A stretch of DNA of 64,000 nucleotides from Pseudomonas migulae (GCF_024169315.1 NZ_JALJWR010000001.1:393501-457500); one strand, 5' to 3'. Counted from the stretch's first letter, positions 1-8,554 are shown. A program made the numbers and translations. Notes: a model not told the origin generated them from the sequence alone.

Positions 1-183
1 CTGTCCCGCGATGACATTCTCAACCGCATGCGCGGTATCGCTTTCGATGGGCTCAACCGCAGCGTCGATGTCTACATCAGCAAGTTGCGCGGCAAGCTCA
101 AGGACAACCCGCGTGAACCGGTATGCATCAAGACCATCTGGGGCAAGGGTTACCTGTTCAATCCGTTTGCGTGGGAGCTGTAA
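1..183 (+). CDS. OmpR-family response regulator, C-terminal end
   Basis: Only the last 60 codons are in the window; the start lies upstream. The reading frame runs from base 1 to the TAA at 181-183. It encodes the end of a winged-helix DNA-binding domain: the recognition helix RSVDVYISKLRGKL and the wing with IKTIWGKGYLF are typical of OmpR/PhoB regulators. The histidine kinase starts at the base after the stop codon, so this is its partner regulator. By position it is probably an RstA-like protein, an inference from the kinase rather than from this fragment alone. Confidence 0.9.
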   Translation: MSRDDILNRMRGIAFDGLNRSVDVYISKLRGKLKDNPREPVCIKTIWGKGYLFNPFAWEL

Positions 184-1470
184 ATGCTGCGGCTATTTCT
201 CGGGCTGTTTCTGGTAATGACGGTTGGTCTGGTCCTGGGGCTGCAAACCGTCGAGCGCACGTTCGATGCGCTTCTCGACGGTCAGATGCAGAGCTACAAC
301 CGCGAGGCGGTACGTGGTCAGGCCTGGTCGCTGGTGGAGCAATTGCGCGGCCTCGACAGTGCGGCCCGGGAACGCCAACTGGACGCCGTGCGCCCTCACT
401 ATGGCTTGGGCCTGAGCCTGGTCGAGACCGATCAACTGGCCCTGACCGATCAGGAGAAAGCCGAGTTGGCCCAAGGTCAGCTGGTGCTTCGTGACAAGTA
501 CACGCAGTTCATCTCGCGCATTGACGACGGTTCGCAGTTGCTCAGTATCAAGCTGCCGGCCGAGCCGAGTCTGATGCCGTTCTACATCGCTACGGCCTAT
601 TTTATGATTGCTGTGATGATCGGTCTGGTGTTGATTTTCTGGGTGCGTCCACATTGGCGCGATCTGGAAAAACTGCGCCTGGCCGCCGAGCGCTTCGGCG
701 ATAACGATTTGTCGTCGCGTATCCAGTTGTCGAAACGCTCGAACATCCGCGACCTGTCTGAACACTTCAACCTGATGGCCGCGCGTATCGAGGGCCTGAT
801 CGCCAATCAGCGCGAGCTGACCAATGCGGTGTCCCATGAATTGCGCACGCCGATTGCGCGGCTTTCGTTCGAGCTTGACCAACTCAAGCAACAACCCGAC
901 CCGTCTCGGAACCGCGAGCTGATTGCTGACATGTACGCTGACCTCGGTGAGCTGGAGGGAATGGTGTCGGAACTGCTGACCTACGCCAGCCTCGAGCGCG
1001 GCGCCACGGTGATCACGCGGGAGAATATTCAGGCCAGCAGCTGGCTCGACAGCGTGGTCGGCAGTGTCGCGCTGGAGGCCGAGGCGGCCGGAGTGCAGTT
1101 GTTGATTGCCGAGTGTCGGGTCGATGAGGTGCGCATTGAACCGCGCTTCATGGCGCGGGCGGTGATCAACCTGCTGCGCAATGCCATTCGTTATGCCGAA
1201 GAGCGGGTGGAAGTGTCGTTGGTGCGCACCGGCGATCACTACGAAGTGCAGGTCAACGACGATGGGCCGGGCGTGCCGATGGCCGGGCGGGAGAAAATTT
1301 TCGAGCCGTTTTCGCGTCTGGACGCCAGCCGTGATCGGCGCACGGGTGGGTTTGGTCTGGGGCTGGCGCTGGTCAGGCGGGTGTCGCAGTCCCATGGCGG
1401 GCAAGTGGAAGTGGCGGATTCGCCGTGGGGTGGGGCGTCGTTTCGTATGACGTGGGCGCATCAGGATTAG
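184..1470 (+). CDS. RstB-like sensor histidine kinase
   Basis: A 428-residue inner-membrane kinase that autophosphorylates on histidine and passes the phosphate to the regulator encoded just upstream. Visible parts are a first membrane segment (about 3-20), a periplasmic loop of about 110 residues, a second membrane segment (about 132-153), a HAMP region, the H-box SHELRTP with His218, an N-box NLLRNAIRY, and glycine boxes DDGPGVP and GFGLGLALV. Length and layout match RstB (about 430 residues). ATG follows the regulator stop with no gap, so the two are co-translated. The stimulus cannot be read from the sequence; the porin-like gene 130 bp downstream on the other strand is a plausible target. 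Confidence 0.88.
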   Translation: MLRLFLGLFLVMTVGLVLGLQTVERTFDALLDGQMQSYNREAVRGQAWSLVEQLRGLDSAARERQLDAVRPHYGLGLSLVETDQLALTDQEKAELAQGQLVLRDKYTQFISRIDDGSQLLSIKLPAEPSLMPFYIATAYFMIAVMIGLVLIFWVRPHWRDLEKLRLAAERFGDNDLSSRIQLSKRSNIRDLSEHFNLMAARIEGLIANQRELTNAVSHELRTPIARLSFELDQLKQQPDPSRNRELIADMYADLGELEGMVSELLTYASLERGATVITRENIQASSWLDSVVGSVALEAEAAGVQLLIAECRVDEVRIEPRFMARAVINLLRNAIRYAEERVEVSLVRTGDHYEVQVNDDGPGVPMAGREKIFEPFSRLDASRDRRTGGFGLGLALVRRVSQSHGGQVEVADSPWGGASFRMTWAHQD

Positions 1471-1490
1471 CTTTGTTGTTCTCGCGGGCG

Positions 1491-1579
1491 CCTTCGCGGG
1501 CAAGCCTCGCTCCTACAGGTTATCGGTGTTTTTATGATCGACGCACAACCTGTAGGAGCGAGGCTTGCCCGCGAAGAGG
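1491..1579. repeat. REP pair (inverted)
   Basis: Two convergent REP units, 1491-1521 and 1547-1579, are inverted copies sharing TAGGAGCGAGGCTTGCCCGC. They sit between convergent genes and can form a long hairpin that could stop transcription from both sides. Confidence 0.85.
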
Positions 1580-1598
1580 CCATCCGCATCGCCTCAAA

Positions 1599-2387
1599 TC
1601 AAAAGTTGTAAACCACCTGCCCAGCCAACGAAGCCTGCATCCGCCGCTCGACAATCGGACTGTCCGCTGCCTCTTTGGCCAGATACTGCACCGCCAACAC
1701 CGTCGACACGCTCCATTGATCGTCGATCGGCAACGACCAGGTCAAATCCGCCCCGCGACTCACCAGCCCGCCATGGGTGTCATACGCCCGGAACTGACTG
1801 CGCGACGCCTGGCCCGTGCTGACGCCATACCAGGTGCGCATGTAATCGCCGTCGCCAAACTGGCTGTTGAGGCTGCCCACGACCTTGCCATGGTCACCCT
1901 CGTAGAACGGCGCGCTGATGCTCAGTTTCAAGCGATTCCAGGCTGAACCCGTATCGTCATCGTCATCATCCTTTTCCAGCGCATGTTCAAAACTGGCGCC
2001 GAGAATGATCGGACCCATGTGATACGTGCCGTCGAGTCCCAGCACCGGCCGGGATTTGATCGAGCCCATGCCGTCCAGCTCATCCGAACCCTTGAACCCG
2101 GTCTTGCGATCCTTGCGCACATCACTGGCGCCGACGTACACGCTGAGGCCGAAGTCATCCTCGTCAAACGCCCAGCCCAGGCCCTTTTCAGTGTCCAGAA
2201 AGACCCCGTAAGGGCTGACGACTTTCCCGCCCAGCAACGGCGCCACCACGCGCTCATCGCTGCCGCTGTAGCGCGGCGCACTGGCCGCACCGGCGCGCAG
2301 GCTGTAGCGCCAGTCTTCGGCATGCAAGGAGGTGGAGGGGAGGAGCAGGCAGAATGAAGTCAGCGACACAGACAGCGAACGAAACAT
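1599..2387 (-). CDS. MipA/OmpV-family outer-membrane protein
   Basis: A 262-residue protein with a signal peptide ending near SLHA-EDW (residues 1-24) and alternating beta-barrel sequence ending in an aromatic residue (VVYNF), as in outer-membrane proteins. The N-terminal RAGAASAPRYSGSDE and repeated GL/DL strand patterns fit the MipA/OmpV family, some members of which bind murein synthesis enzymes while others act as stress-induced porins. A run of six aspartates (about 140-145) lies in a predicted loop. It is convergent with the RstB-like kinase, and genes of this family often neighbour such two-component systems. Only the family assignment is firm. Confidence 0.82.
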   Translation of the reverse strand: MFRSLSVSLTSFCLLLPSTSLHAEDWRYSLRAGAASAPRYSGSDERVVAPLLGGKVVSPYGVFLDTEKGLGWAFDEDDFGLSVYVGASDVRKDRKTGFKGSDELDGMGSIKSRPVLGLDGTYHMGPIILGASFEHALEKDDDDDDTGSAWNRLKLSISAPFYEGDHGKVVGSLNSQFGDGDYMRTWYGVSTGQASRSQFRAYDTHGGLVSRGADLTWSLPIDDQWSVSTVLAVQYLAKEAADSPIVERRMQASLAGQVVYNF

Positions 2388-2444
2388 GAGAGCACCCGAG
2401 GGTAGTTTGGATGCGCCTATGCTAGGTGGGTGCCGGCCGGCAAT

Positions 2445-2475
2445 CTTTGACAGCTTTGTCGGGAAACTGTCAAAG
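2445..2475. promoter_or_regulatory. 9-bp perfect dyad upstream of the MipA/OmpV gene
   Basis: CTTTGACAG at 2445-2453 and CTGTCAAAG at 2467-2475 form a perfect inverted repeat with a 13-nt spacer, about 57 bp upstream of the ATG. The position fits an operator. The binding protein is unknown; the adjacent two-component regulator is a candidate. Confidence 0.45.
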
Positions 2476-2555
2476 ACTGTGAATGGGGCTGACCGAGCAA
2501 TGATTACCTGTGGTCATTGACTGTGGCCAGGGAATTATTGTGCTGAGGGGATTCA

Positions 2556-2664
2556 TTGTGGTGAGGGGATTTATCCCCGTTGGGTCGCGCAGCGACCCTA
2601 AAAAAGGGACTGCTGCGCAGTCCAACGGGGCGGTGCGACGTTTCGCTAAATCCCCTCGCCACAG
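2556..2664. repeat. Long intergenic repeat, family A, copy 1
   Basis: An imperfect palindrome bounded by TGTGG(T/C)GAGGGGATTTA and its inverse TAAATCCCCTCGCCACA, with GTTGGGTCGC/GACTGCTGCGCAGTCC inside. Related copies lie at 23142-23279 and 32138-32270 in the opposite orientation. Shorter half-copies (CCCCTCGCCACAG) continue to about 2720. It resembles the roughly 110-bp intergenic repeats described in P. fluorescens genomes. The gene-free stretch 2388-2737 otherwise holds only the dyad at 2445. Confidence 0.75.
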
Positions 2665-2737
2665 AAAATTACCCTGGCCACAGTAATTCCCCTTGCCACA
2701 GCAAGCCCCCTCGCCACAGGCTCAGTATCACTTCAGC

Positions 2738-4987
2738 TTAAAAATCCCACTTGGTGGTCAGCATCAGGTTGCGCGGCTCGCCGTAGAACGTCGTGCCGAA
2801 GTTGCCCAACCCCGTCAGGTACTTCTTGTCGAAGACGTTGTTGGCATTGGCGGTGAAACTCAGGTGCTCGTTGTACTGATAGCGGGTCATCAGGTCGACG
2901 AGGGTGTAGCCGCCTTGTTTGAGTGACGTGCTGCCCTCGGTCGGGCTGAAGCTCTGACCGTAGAACGCGCTCTGCCAGCTGACGCCGCCACCGACGGTGA
3001 CCTTGTCCAGTGCGCCTGGCAAGCGGTAGGTGGTGAACGTACGCACGACGTGTTCCGGTTTGGTGGTGGCCAGCGGGAAACCGTAGATCCGTTGCTCGTC
3101 CTTGTCACGGGTACGGGCATAGGTATAGCCGGCCGACAGGTTCCAGCCATCGGACAGCTCGCCCGCCAGTTCCAGCTCCACGCCTTTGGTGGTGGCGCCG
3201 GGGATGGCTTCATACACGTCCTGCCCGGTGCCGTCGGTGGTGACGTATTGGGCGACGTTCTCCTGCTCGATGCGGAAGAAGGCCAGGCTGGCGTTCAGTT
3301 TGCCTTCGAGGTACGCCGCTTTCAGACCGGTCTCGTAGCTGTTGCCTTCAACCGGTTTCAGGGTCGAACCGGCGGCATCTTTGTAGGTCTGTGGCTGGTA
3401 AATGTTGGTGTAGCTGGCGTAGACCGAATACGTGTCGTCCAGGTCATAGATCACACCGGCGTAAGGGGTGACGACGCCGTGTTCCTTGTAGCTGGTCTGG
3501 GTGTCGGTCTGGCCGGCGCCCGGGTAGTAGCTGTAATCCTCGTTGTACTTGAAGGTGCTCACGCGGCTGCCGAGGATGATCGACAGGTCGTCGGTCGGGC
3601 GCAGGCGCGTGGCCAGGTAAGCACCGTTCTGACTGGTGGTGCGCTCGTACTTGCCGTTTTTCGGGAAGTCCTGTTCCGGCAGATTGCCTTTCCAGTCGTA
3701 GATGCTGCCCGGCACACCGCCAGCGCCGGGGATAACGCTGTCGAATGTCGCGCCGGTCTGGCGGGCATGGGACGTCATGAAACCGGCCACCAGTTCGTGC
3801 TCGCGACCGCCCAGGGTAAACGGCCCGGAGACGTTCACGTCCGCCGTGTTTTGCACGCGATGACCTTCCCAGCGACCCCAGTAAAGGAACATGCCTTCAC
3901 CCGTGGCGCGGTCTGGCGCGCCACCGCTGGCCGAAGCCAGGCGGGTATCGTGATCGGTGGTTTTCTGGTTGAGATTGACCTTGAGTTTCCAGTCGTTGGC
4001 CAGCGCCTGCTCCAGCGATGTGAAGTAGGTGACCGTGTCGAAATCGCGACGGCTCCAGTCCGCGCCCGGGTTGAAGCTGCGCGAGAAGTCGGTGCGGCCG
4101 CCGTCGGCGAAGTACACCGTGTTGCCGGTCCAGGAGGTGCCGCGCGGGGTGGCGCTGGACTTGTCGATGCCGAAGGTCAGCAAAGTGTCGTCCGTCAGGT
4201 CTGCTTCGAGGATGCCGTAAAACAGGTCTTTCTTCTGGCTGTAGTGATCGATGTAGGAATTCTTGTCCTGATACGAACCGACGAAGCGGCCGCGCACGCT
4301 GCCGGTATCGTTCAGCGGACCGGAAATATCGCCGGTGGTGCGATAGCTGTCCCACGAACCGACCGTGCCGCTGAGTGAGGCCTTGAATTCCTTGGTCGGC
4401 TTCTTGCGAATCATGTTGACGGTGGCGGACGGGTCGCCCGAACCCGTCATCAGGCCGGTCGAGCCCTTGACGATTTCGATGCGGTCGAGGCTGGCCGCGT
4501 CATCGCTGTTGTTCGGGTTTTCACCGTAGACACCGTCATACGGCTGGTTGACCCCGTCGTACTGGAAGTTGGTGATGGCGAAACCACGGGCGGAAAACTC
4601 GGTACGGTCACTGTCGTACTTTTGCGTCGAGACGCCAGGGGCATTGCGCAATGCGTCGCTGACACTCTGGACACCGCGATCGTCCATTTGCTGACGGGTC
4701 ACCACGGTGACCGATTGCGGCGTTTCACGGGGCGACAACGCCAGGCCGGTCGCCGAAGACGTTGAGCCCGTGGTGTAGGAATGGGTGTCCTCGGTGGTCG
4801 CGCCCAGGCCGACGGCAGAAATGTTCGTTGCACCCAGTTGCAGCGCGCCGTCGTCTTTCGGCGCCGGCTTGCTTTCCACCGTTTCGGCGGCATGGGCGGT
4901 GTAGGAAAGGCTCAGCAGCGCGGCTGGCAGGGCCAATGCCAAGGGGCGCAGGGCAAAACGAAAACGTGCGGCAAGTGGGTGCGACAT
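2738..4987 (-). CDS. TonB-dependent siderophore receptor (no signalling domain)
   Basis: A 749-residue outer-membrane receptor that takes up a ferric siderophore using TonB energy. I chose ATG 4987 because it begins a clear signal peptide (cleavage near AHA-AE, residue 33) and has AAAGGGA upstream; a longer frame to 5197 has no export signal. The plug domain follows (about 70-175, with RETPQSVTVVTRQQMDD), then a 22-strand barrel ending in TTKWDF. It lacks the N-terminal secretin/STN domain that the receptor at 24433 carries, so it should transport but not signal by itself. The two are clear paralogues and share a promoter-like block. The substrate is unknown; ferrichrome- or hydroxamate-type is possible. 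Confidence 0.9.
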   Translation of the reverse strand: MSHPLAARFRFALRPLALALPAALLSLSYTAHAAETVESKPAPKDDGALQLGATNISAVGLGATTEDTHSYTTGSTSSATGLALSPRETPQSVTVVTRQQMDDRGVQSVSDALRNAPGVSTQKYDSDRTEFSARGFAITNFQYDGVNQPYDGVYGENPNNSDDAASLDRIEIVKGSTGLMTGSGDPSATVNMIRKKPTKEFKASLSGTVGSWDSYRTTGDISGPLNDTGSVRGRFVGSYQDKNSYIDHYSQKKDLFYGILEADLTDDTLLTFGIDKSSATPRGTSWTGNTVYFADGGRTDFSRSFNPGADWSRRDFDTVTYFTSLEQALANDWKLKVNLNQKTTDHDTRLASASGGAPDRATGEGMFLYWGRWEGHRVQNTADVNVSGPFTLGGREHELVAGFMTSHARQTGATFDSVIPGAGGVPGSIYDWKGNLPEQDFPKNGKYERTTSQNGAYLATRLRPTDDLSIILGSRVSTFKYNEDYSYYPGAGQTDTQTSYKEHGVVTPYAGVIYDLDDTYSVYASYTNIYQPQTYKDAAGSTLKPVEGNSYETGLKAAYLEGKLNASLAFFRIEQENVAQYVTTDGTGQDVYEAIPGATTKGVELELAGELSDGWNLSAGYTYARTRDKDEQRIYGFPLATTKPEHVVRTFTTYRLPGALDKVTVGGGVSWQSAFYGQSFSPTEGSTSLKQGGYTLVDLMTRYQYNEHLSFTANANNVFDKKYLTGLGNFGTTFYGEPRNLMLTTKWDF

Positions 4988-5020
4988 GGAGATCCCTTTG
5001 TATCGAATCGTTCGGTAAGT

Positions 5021-5067
5021 GAAAGGCTTCTGAGGGTTAACCGAACGAAAAACGCAAAAGGGAACTG
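5021..5067 (-). promoter_or_regulatory. FecI-type promoter-like block, copy 1
   Basis: This 47-bp block, 33 nt upstream of the receptor ATG, matches 26949-26995 upstream of the other receptor at 43 of 47 positions. On the coding strand it contains GTTCCCTTTTGCG and TCGTTCGGTTAACCC. From memory, TTCTCGTTCG also occurs in the E. coli fecA promoter region. The conservation is seen; the sigma factor assignment is inferred. Confidence 0.6.
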
Positions 5068-5117
5068 TTCGCGAAAAAAAGAGTGAAAAAAATTCGAGGT
5101 CCGTGTTTTTTCTGGGT

Positions 5118-5606
5118 TCAGCGGACCAAATCCAGACGCTCATGCCACTGCGCGATGGATTCTTCGGGCCAGATCTCGCACTGGCGATCACCGGCATGGG
5201 GCGGAATCTCCACCCAAGGCGCTTTCGAATCGAGCATCACGTGCGTGTACTCGGGTGGCACCGGCAACGCCGTGTCGATGGCTGAAGCGAACGGGTGAAT
5301 CAGCTCTGGCCATTCAGGACTGAATACCCACAACCCCGAACCGCATACCGAACAGAAGTGCCGCTCCGCCGTGCTGCGGTGCGCGCGTTTGTCGCCTTCG
5401 TCCTTGAGACGCGCATGGTAAATCGCGATGGATTTGCGACCGCGCACCTTGAGGCTGGCGGCATCGCCGGCGATATTGACCGAGTAACCGCCACCGCCCT
5501 GGGTCTTGCGGCAGATGGAGCAGTAGCAACGTTGATAAGGGTAGGGGTGCGCGCTGGTCAGGCTGAACGACACGGCGCCGCAGTGGCAGGAGCCTTCGAG
5601 TTGCAT
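5118..5606 (-). CDS. GFA (CENP-V/GFA) family zinc protein
   Basis: A 162-residue protein of the glutathione-dependent formaldehyde-activating (GFA) fold. The zinc-binding cysteines are visible: CHCG near the N-terminus, CYCSICRK at about 27-33 and FCSVCGS near 92-97. True Gfa enzymes help glutathione react with formaldehyde, but most short family members have no proven activity, so no reaction is assigned. ATG 5606 has a strong GGAGG upstream. It stands alone between the siderophore receptor and the thioesterase on the same strand; joint function is not suggested. Confidence 0.85.
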   Translation of the reverse strand: MQLEGSCHCGAVSFSLTSAHPYPYQRCYCSICRKTQGGGGYSVNIAGDAASLKVRGRKSIAIYHARLKDEGDKRAHRSTAERHFCSVCGSGLWVFSPEWPELIHPFASAIDTALPVPPEYTHVMLDSKAPWVEIPPHAGDRQCEIWPEESIAQWHERLDLVR

Positions 5607-5663
5607 GGCAGAACCTCCAAATGATTGGCTGTTACTTCCATGACCACCCCGAAAACCGGTGGT

Positions 5664-6065
5664 TCACTGCTGGATCGGCACCAGGATCGCATCGCCGGTT
5701 GCCACCAGCTTCAACTGATCCCCGGTTTGTGCGAACAGTTCGGCACGGGCAAACACCTGCTTCTTGCCGGCCTTCACCACCTGGCCGCGCGCAATGAACA
5801 CTTCACCGACGGCAGGCGCCAGGCAATTCACCGAAAAATGCGACGCCAGGACATTGCCAGCGACCGTTCCGGCCGCAAACCCACAGGCGGTATCGAGCAG
5901 CGCACCGATCAGGCCGGCATGCAGGAAGTCTGCGTATTGCGCCATGTCAGTCTCGCGAAAAGCCATGGTCAGTTCCACCTCGCCGGGCTCGGCGCGAGTG
6001 ACGTCGAAACCGGCCCAGCGGTTGAAGGCGGACGTTGAATTGATCTTTTTGAGTGCATCAAGCAT
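5664..6065 (-). CDS. PaaI-type hotdog-fold thioesterase
   Basis: A 133-residue hotdog protein. MLDALKKINSTSAFNRWAGF, then ADFLHAGLIGALLDTACGFAA, is the family pattern with the HAG..G/D core of PaaI-like acyl-CoA thioesterases, and the tail GDAILVP is the usual last strand. ATG 6065 is preferred to an upstream in-frame ATG at 6119 because GGAGGG sits seven bases in front of it. The acyl substrate cannot be told. The IS3-family element is inserted in the REP just upstream of the gene, possibly separating it from an older neighbour. Confidence 0.82.
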   Translation of the reverse strand: MLDALKKINSTSAFNRWAGFDVTRAEPGEVELTMAFRETDMAQYADFLHAGLIGALLDTACGFAAGTVAGNVLASHFSVNCLAPAVGEVFIARGQVVKAGKKQVFARAELFAQTGDQLKLVATGDAILVPIQQ

Positions 6066-6169
6066 GGCGAATCCCTCCGGTTGAGGCATCAACATGCGCC
6101 GGGTTCCGGGGGATGTCATGGTGGATAAAGGAGGGTGATGGGCGGGTGGATTTATGGTGAATATAAAGG

Positions 6170-6238
6170 CGTCTTCGCGAGCAAGCCCGCTCCCACATTT
6201 GATCTGCGTCGTTTACAAATCCAATGTGGGAGCGGGCT
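6170..6238. repeat. REP pair interrupted by an IS
   Basis: REP unit 6170-6200 is followed by the first half of an inverted partner (6221-6238). The second half, GCTTGCCCGCGAAG, resumes at 7482. Removing 6239-7481 and one GCT copy restores a normal REP. Confidence 0.85.
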
Positions 6239-6309
6239 TGAACTGGCCTAATGATTTTGGACATCTCAATCGGGCGCTATGATGGCGCCCAAATCTGAGG
6301 TGTTTGGAT

Positions 6310-6612
6310 ATGCGTAAATCCTATTCGAGTGAGTTCAAACTCAAGGCTGCCAGCCTGGTGCTGGATGAGGGGCAGTCGGTTCCCGAGGTCTGTGCCAATC
6401 TGGATATCGGTCCTACGGCCTTGCGCCGCTGGGTCGATCAAGTTCGCAAGGAGCGCTTGGGCTCGACTCCGGTGGGCGCCAAGGCGATTACCGCGGATCA
6501 GCGAGAGATCCAGAAACTCAAAGCCTTGCTCAGGCAAAAAGACCTGGATATCGAAATCCTAAAAAAGGCCAGTGCTCTCCTGCTTTTGGACGCCAAAGAT
6601 CATTCTCGTTGA
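6310..6612 (+). CDS. IS3-family transposase OrfA
   Basis: A 100-residue protein starting at ATG 6310 (MRKSYSSEFK), with GAGG nine bases upstream; a TTG at 6304 is also in frame. It has the IS3 helix-turn-helix (SSEFKLKAASLVLDEGQSV, then TALRRWVDQV) that recognises the element ends, and a leucine-zipper-like C-terminus (about 72-95) used for multimerisation. Alone it normally acts as a regulator of transposition. Joined to OrfB by frameshifting it supplies the DNA-binding part of the active transposase. Confidence 0.93.
   Translation: MRKSYSSEFKLKAASLVLDEGQSVPEVCANLDIGPTALRRWVDQVRKERLGSTPVGAKAITADQREIQKLKALLRQKDLDIEILKKASALLLLDAKDHSR
6561..6567 (+). other. -1 programmed frameshift heptamer A-AAA-AAG
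   Basis: In the orfA frame the codons read CTA AAA AAG, so bases 6561-6567 form the canonical slippery heptamer A AAA AAG. A -1 slip there joins OrfA residues ending EILKK to a frame that runs open into OrfB, giving the OrfAB fusion. Confidence 0.85.
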
Positions 6613-7445
6613 TCGATGAGCTGGACGAGCAGTACGGCGTTAACAATTGCTGTCGGGTTTTTGGTGTCAACCGCAGCAGCTTTTACGCCTGGCGTCAGCG
6701 CCAAGGCAAAGTGAACCCTGAGCGGGAGAAGCTCAAGGCCGTGCTGGTTAAGCATCACAGGGCGTCGAGGGAGTCTGCGGGCGCACGCACCTTGGCCAAA
6801 GAGCTGCAAGCTGATGGACATCGTGTCGGGCGGTACATGGCCCGCAGCTTGATGCGCGAAGCTGGTATCGCCAGCCGTCAGCGCCGGCGCCATAAGTACA
6901 AATCGCCCGGCGTTGAGGCGTTGGTGGCGCCGCACGTCCTCAAGCGCAAGTTTGATGTCACGGCGGTCAATCAGGTGTGGTGCGGGGACGTGACGTATAT
7001 CAAGGTCGGTAAGCGGTGGCTGTATTTCGCGGCGGTTCTGGATTTGTACGCCCGCCGGATCGTGGGCTGGTCGTTTTCGATGATCTCCGATGCCACCCTG
7101 ACCTGCGAAGCCTTGCGGATGGCGGTTGAGTTGCGCAGTCGCCCAAAAGACGTACTGTTTCACTCAGACCAAGGTTGTCAGTACACCAGCCATAAGTTCA
7201 GGAATGAGCTGCTGGCACACGGGCTCCGGCAAAGCATGAGCCGTAAGGGCGAGTGCTGGGACAACGCTCCGATGGAGCGCTTCTTTGGCAGTTTGAAATC
7301 AGAGTGGGTGCCCGAAACAGGCTACGGATCGGAACATGAGGCCCGAGCGGATGTGCAGCGCTATGTCTCGCGCTACAACATCGCCAGGCCTCACAGTTAC
7401 AACGACTACCGGCCGCCAGTCACGATGGAGAGACTGGCGGCGTAA
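6609..7445 (+). CDS. IS3-family transposase OrfB (DDE integrase core)
   Basis: The frame, at least 278 residues, holds an HTH_21 region followed by an rve integrase core. The DDE residues are visible: Asp in WCGDVTYI, Asp in FHSDQGCQY and Glu in APMERFFGSLKSE, spaced as in IS3 transposases. The frame is -1 relative to orfA and is open from the slippery site at 6561, so it is mainly made as an OrfAB fusion. The coordinate 6609 is a TTG that could serve as a weak independent start. No internal stop or deletion is present. Confidence 0.93.
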   Translation: MIDELDEQYGVNNCCRVFGVNRSSFYAWRQRQGKVNPEREKLKAVLVKHHRASRESAGARTLAKELQADGHRVGRYMARSLMREAGIASRQRRRHKYKSPGVEALVAPHVLKRKFDVTAVNQVWCGDVTYIKVGKRWLYFAAVLDLYARRIVGWSFSMISDATLTCEALRMAVELRSRPKDVLFHSDQGCQYTSHKFRNELLAHGLRQSMSRKGECWDNAPMERFFGSLKSEWVPETGYGSEHEARADVQRYVSRYNIARPHSYNDYRPPVTMERLAA

Positions 7446-7569
7446 ACCTTAATTGGTGTCCAAGATTACTTGACCAGTTCAGCTTGCCCGCGAAGAACGA
7501 TAACTCGGTCCCACTGGACGCCCACCGTTCACCCAGTCAGCATGAGCACCTCGAATCGGGAACCGACCC

Positions 7570-8454
7570 ATGCGCCGACTACCTTCACTGGCCGCCCTCA
7601 AAACCTTCGAATGCGCCGCCCGCCACGCTCACTTCGGCCGGGCCGCCGCCGAGTTGTGCGTCACCGACAGCGCCGTCAGCCATCAGATCCGCCAGCTCGA
7701 AGAGCAACTGGGCGTGTCGCTGTTCATCCGCGAAGGCCGGCAGATCCGTCCGACCATGGCCGCCGGGCGCCTGATGCAAAGCCTGCAGCAAGCCTTCGAA
7801 CTGATCGGCGAGGCCTGCGATGAACTGCGCGATCCGTCGTCGCTGGCGGTGTTGCGCCTGGCGGTGACGGCGGAGCTGGCGCAAAAGTGGTTGATGCGTC
7901 GCCTCACGGATTTCTACGCGCGCTACCCGCACATCACTTTGCACCTCTACGAACAACCGATCGACGCCACTGCGCCGGGCGAAGACATTGACCTCGCAAT
8001 CACCTACGGCACCGGTCCGGTGGACAGCAGTGCGTATTTCGTCAAGCCGTTGCCGGCGCTGCAATTCTTTCCGGTGTGCAGTCCCGGCCTGTTCAACCAA
8101 GGCACGCTGAAGACCCCGAAGGACCTGGCGCGCCACTGCCTGCTCCACGACGATCAGGACGGCAAGACCTGGACCGCATGGCTCACCAGTCATGCCGGCG
8201 ATCAACGCCCCGAGCGACAGTTGTATTTCGCCCATGCCGGGCTGGCGCTGGAAGCCGCGGCACAGGGGCAGGGCGTGGCGATGGGCGATAACCTGACGGC
8301 CCAGGAAGATTTGCTCAGCGGTCGTCTGGTCCGGCCGTTTACCTCAAGCATCACCGCGCTGGGCCAATACGCGCTGGTGTGCGAACGGGTGCGCCTGGAG
8401 CGTCCGGCCGTGGCGCAGATGCTCGAATGGTTCAACGATCAGCTGGCCGATTGA
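7570..8454 (+). CDS. LysR-family regulator, GcvA type
   Basis: A 294-residue LysR regulator. The winged helix-turn-helix is at about 5-64 (LAALKTFECAARHAHFGRAA, then VTDSAVSHQIRQLEEQLG), followed by a type-2 periplasmic-binding-like effector domain. The opening MRRLPSLAALKTFE is characteristic of the GcvA subgroup. It lies 100 bp upstream of, and in the same direction as, agmatine deiminase and a polyamine-type binding protein, so control of agmatine or putrescine use is a reasonable guess; in P. aeruginosa the known agmatine regulator AguR is a TetR protein instead. Confidence 0.88.
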   Translation: MRRLPSLAALKTFECAARHAHFGRAAAELCVTDSAVSHQIRQLEEQLGVSLFIREGRQIRPTMAAGRLMQSLQQAFELIGEACDELRDPSSLAVLRLAVTAELAQKWLMRRLTDFYARYPHITLHLYEQPIDATAPGEDIDLAITYGTGPVDSSAYFVKPLPALQFFPVCSPGLFNQGTLKTPKDLARHCLLHDDQDGKTWTAWLTSHAGDQRPERQLYFAHAGLALEAAAQGQGVAMGDNLTAQEDLLSGRLVRPFTSSITALGQYALVCERVRLERPAVAQMLEWFNDQLAD

Positions 8455-8554
8455 TGAGTTGAATTCAAGTATTCCGAAATAATCATCGTTGGCGGGGAGG
8501 GCGCCGACGACCTTAGCCTGTGGTCATTCCAATCCCCGTTGACGAGGTTTGACC

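Larger units (their letters stand above)
6239..7481 (+). mobile_element. IS3-family insertion sequence (1243 bp)
   Basis: A complete element. Left end TGAACTGGCCTAATG and the inverted right end (7457-7481, reading TGAACTGGTCAAGTA) form imperfect terminal repeats of about 25 bp, both continuing to TTGGACA. A 3-bp direct repeat GCT flanks it (6236-6238 and 7482-7484). It carries orfA and orfB with a -1 frameshift signal. Ends of this type and a 3-bp duplication fit the IS51 or IS3 subgroup. Both frames are open and all ends are present, so it is probably still active. Confidence 0.92.

Noticed and set aside
193..1503. 436-codon open frame on the minus strand
   Set aside because: It is antisense to the histidine kinase, is Arg/His/Gln-rich as expected from GC-rich antisense, and has no domain or ribosome site.
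3050..4378. 442-codon open frame on the plus strand
   Set aside because: Antisense shadow of the TonB receptor; Gly/Val/Ala-rich with no recognisable motif.
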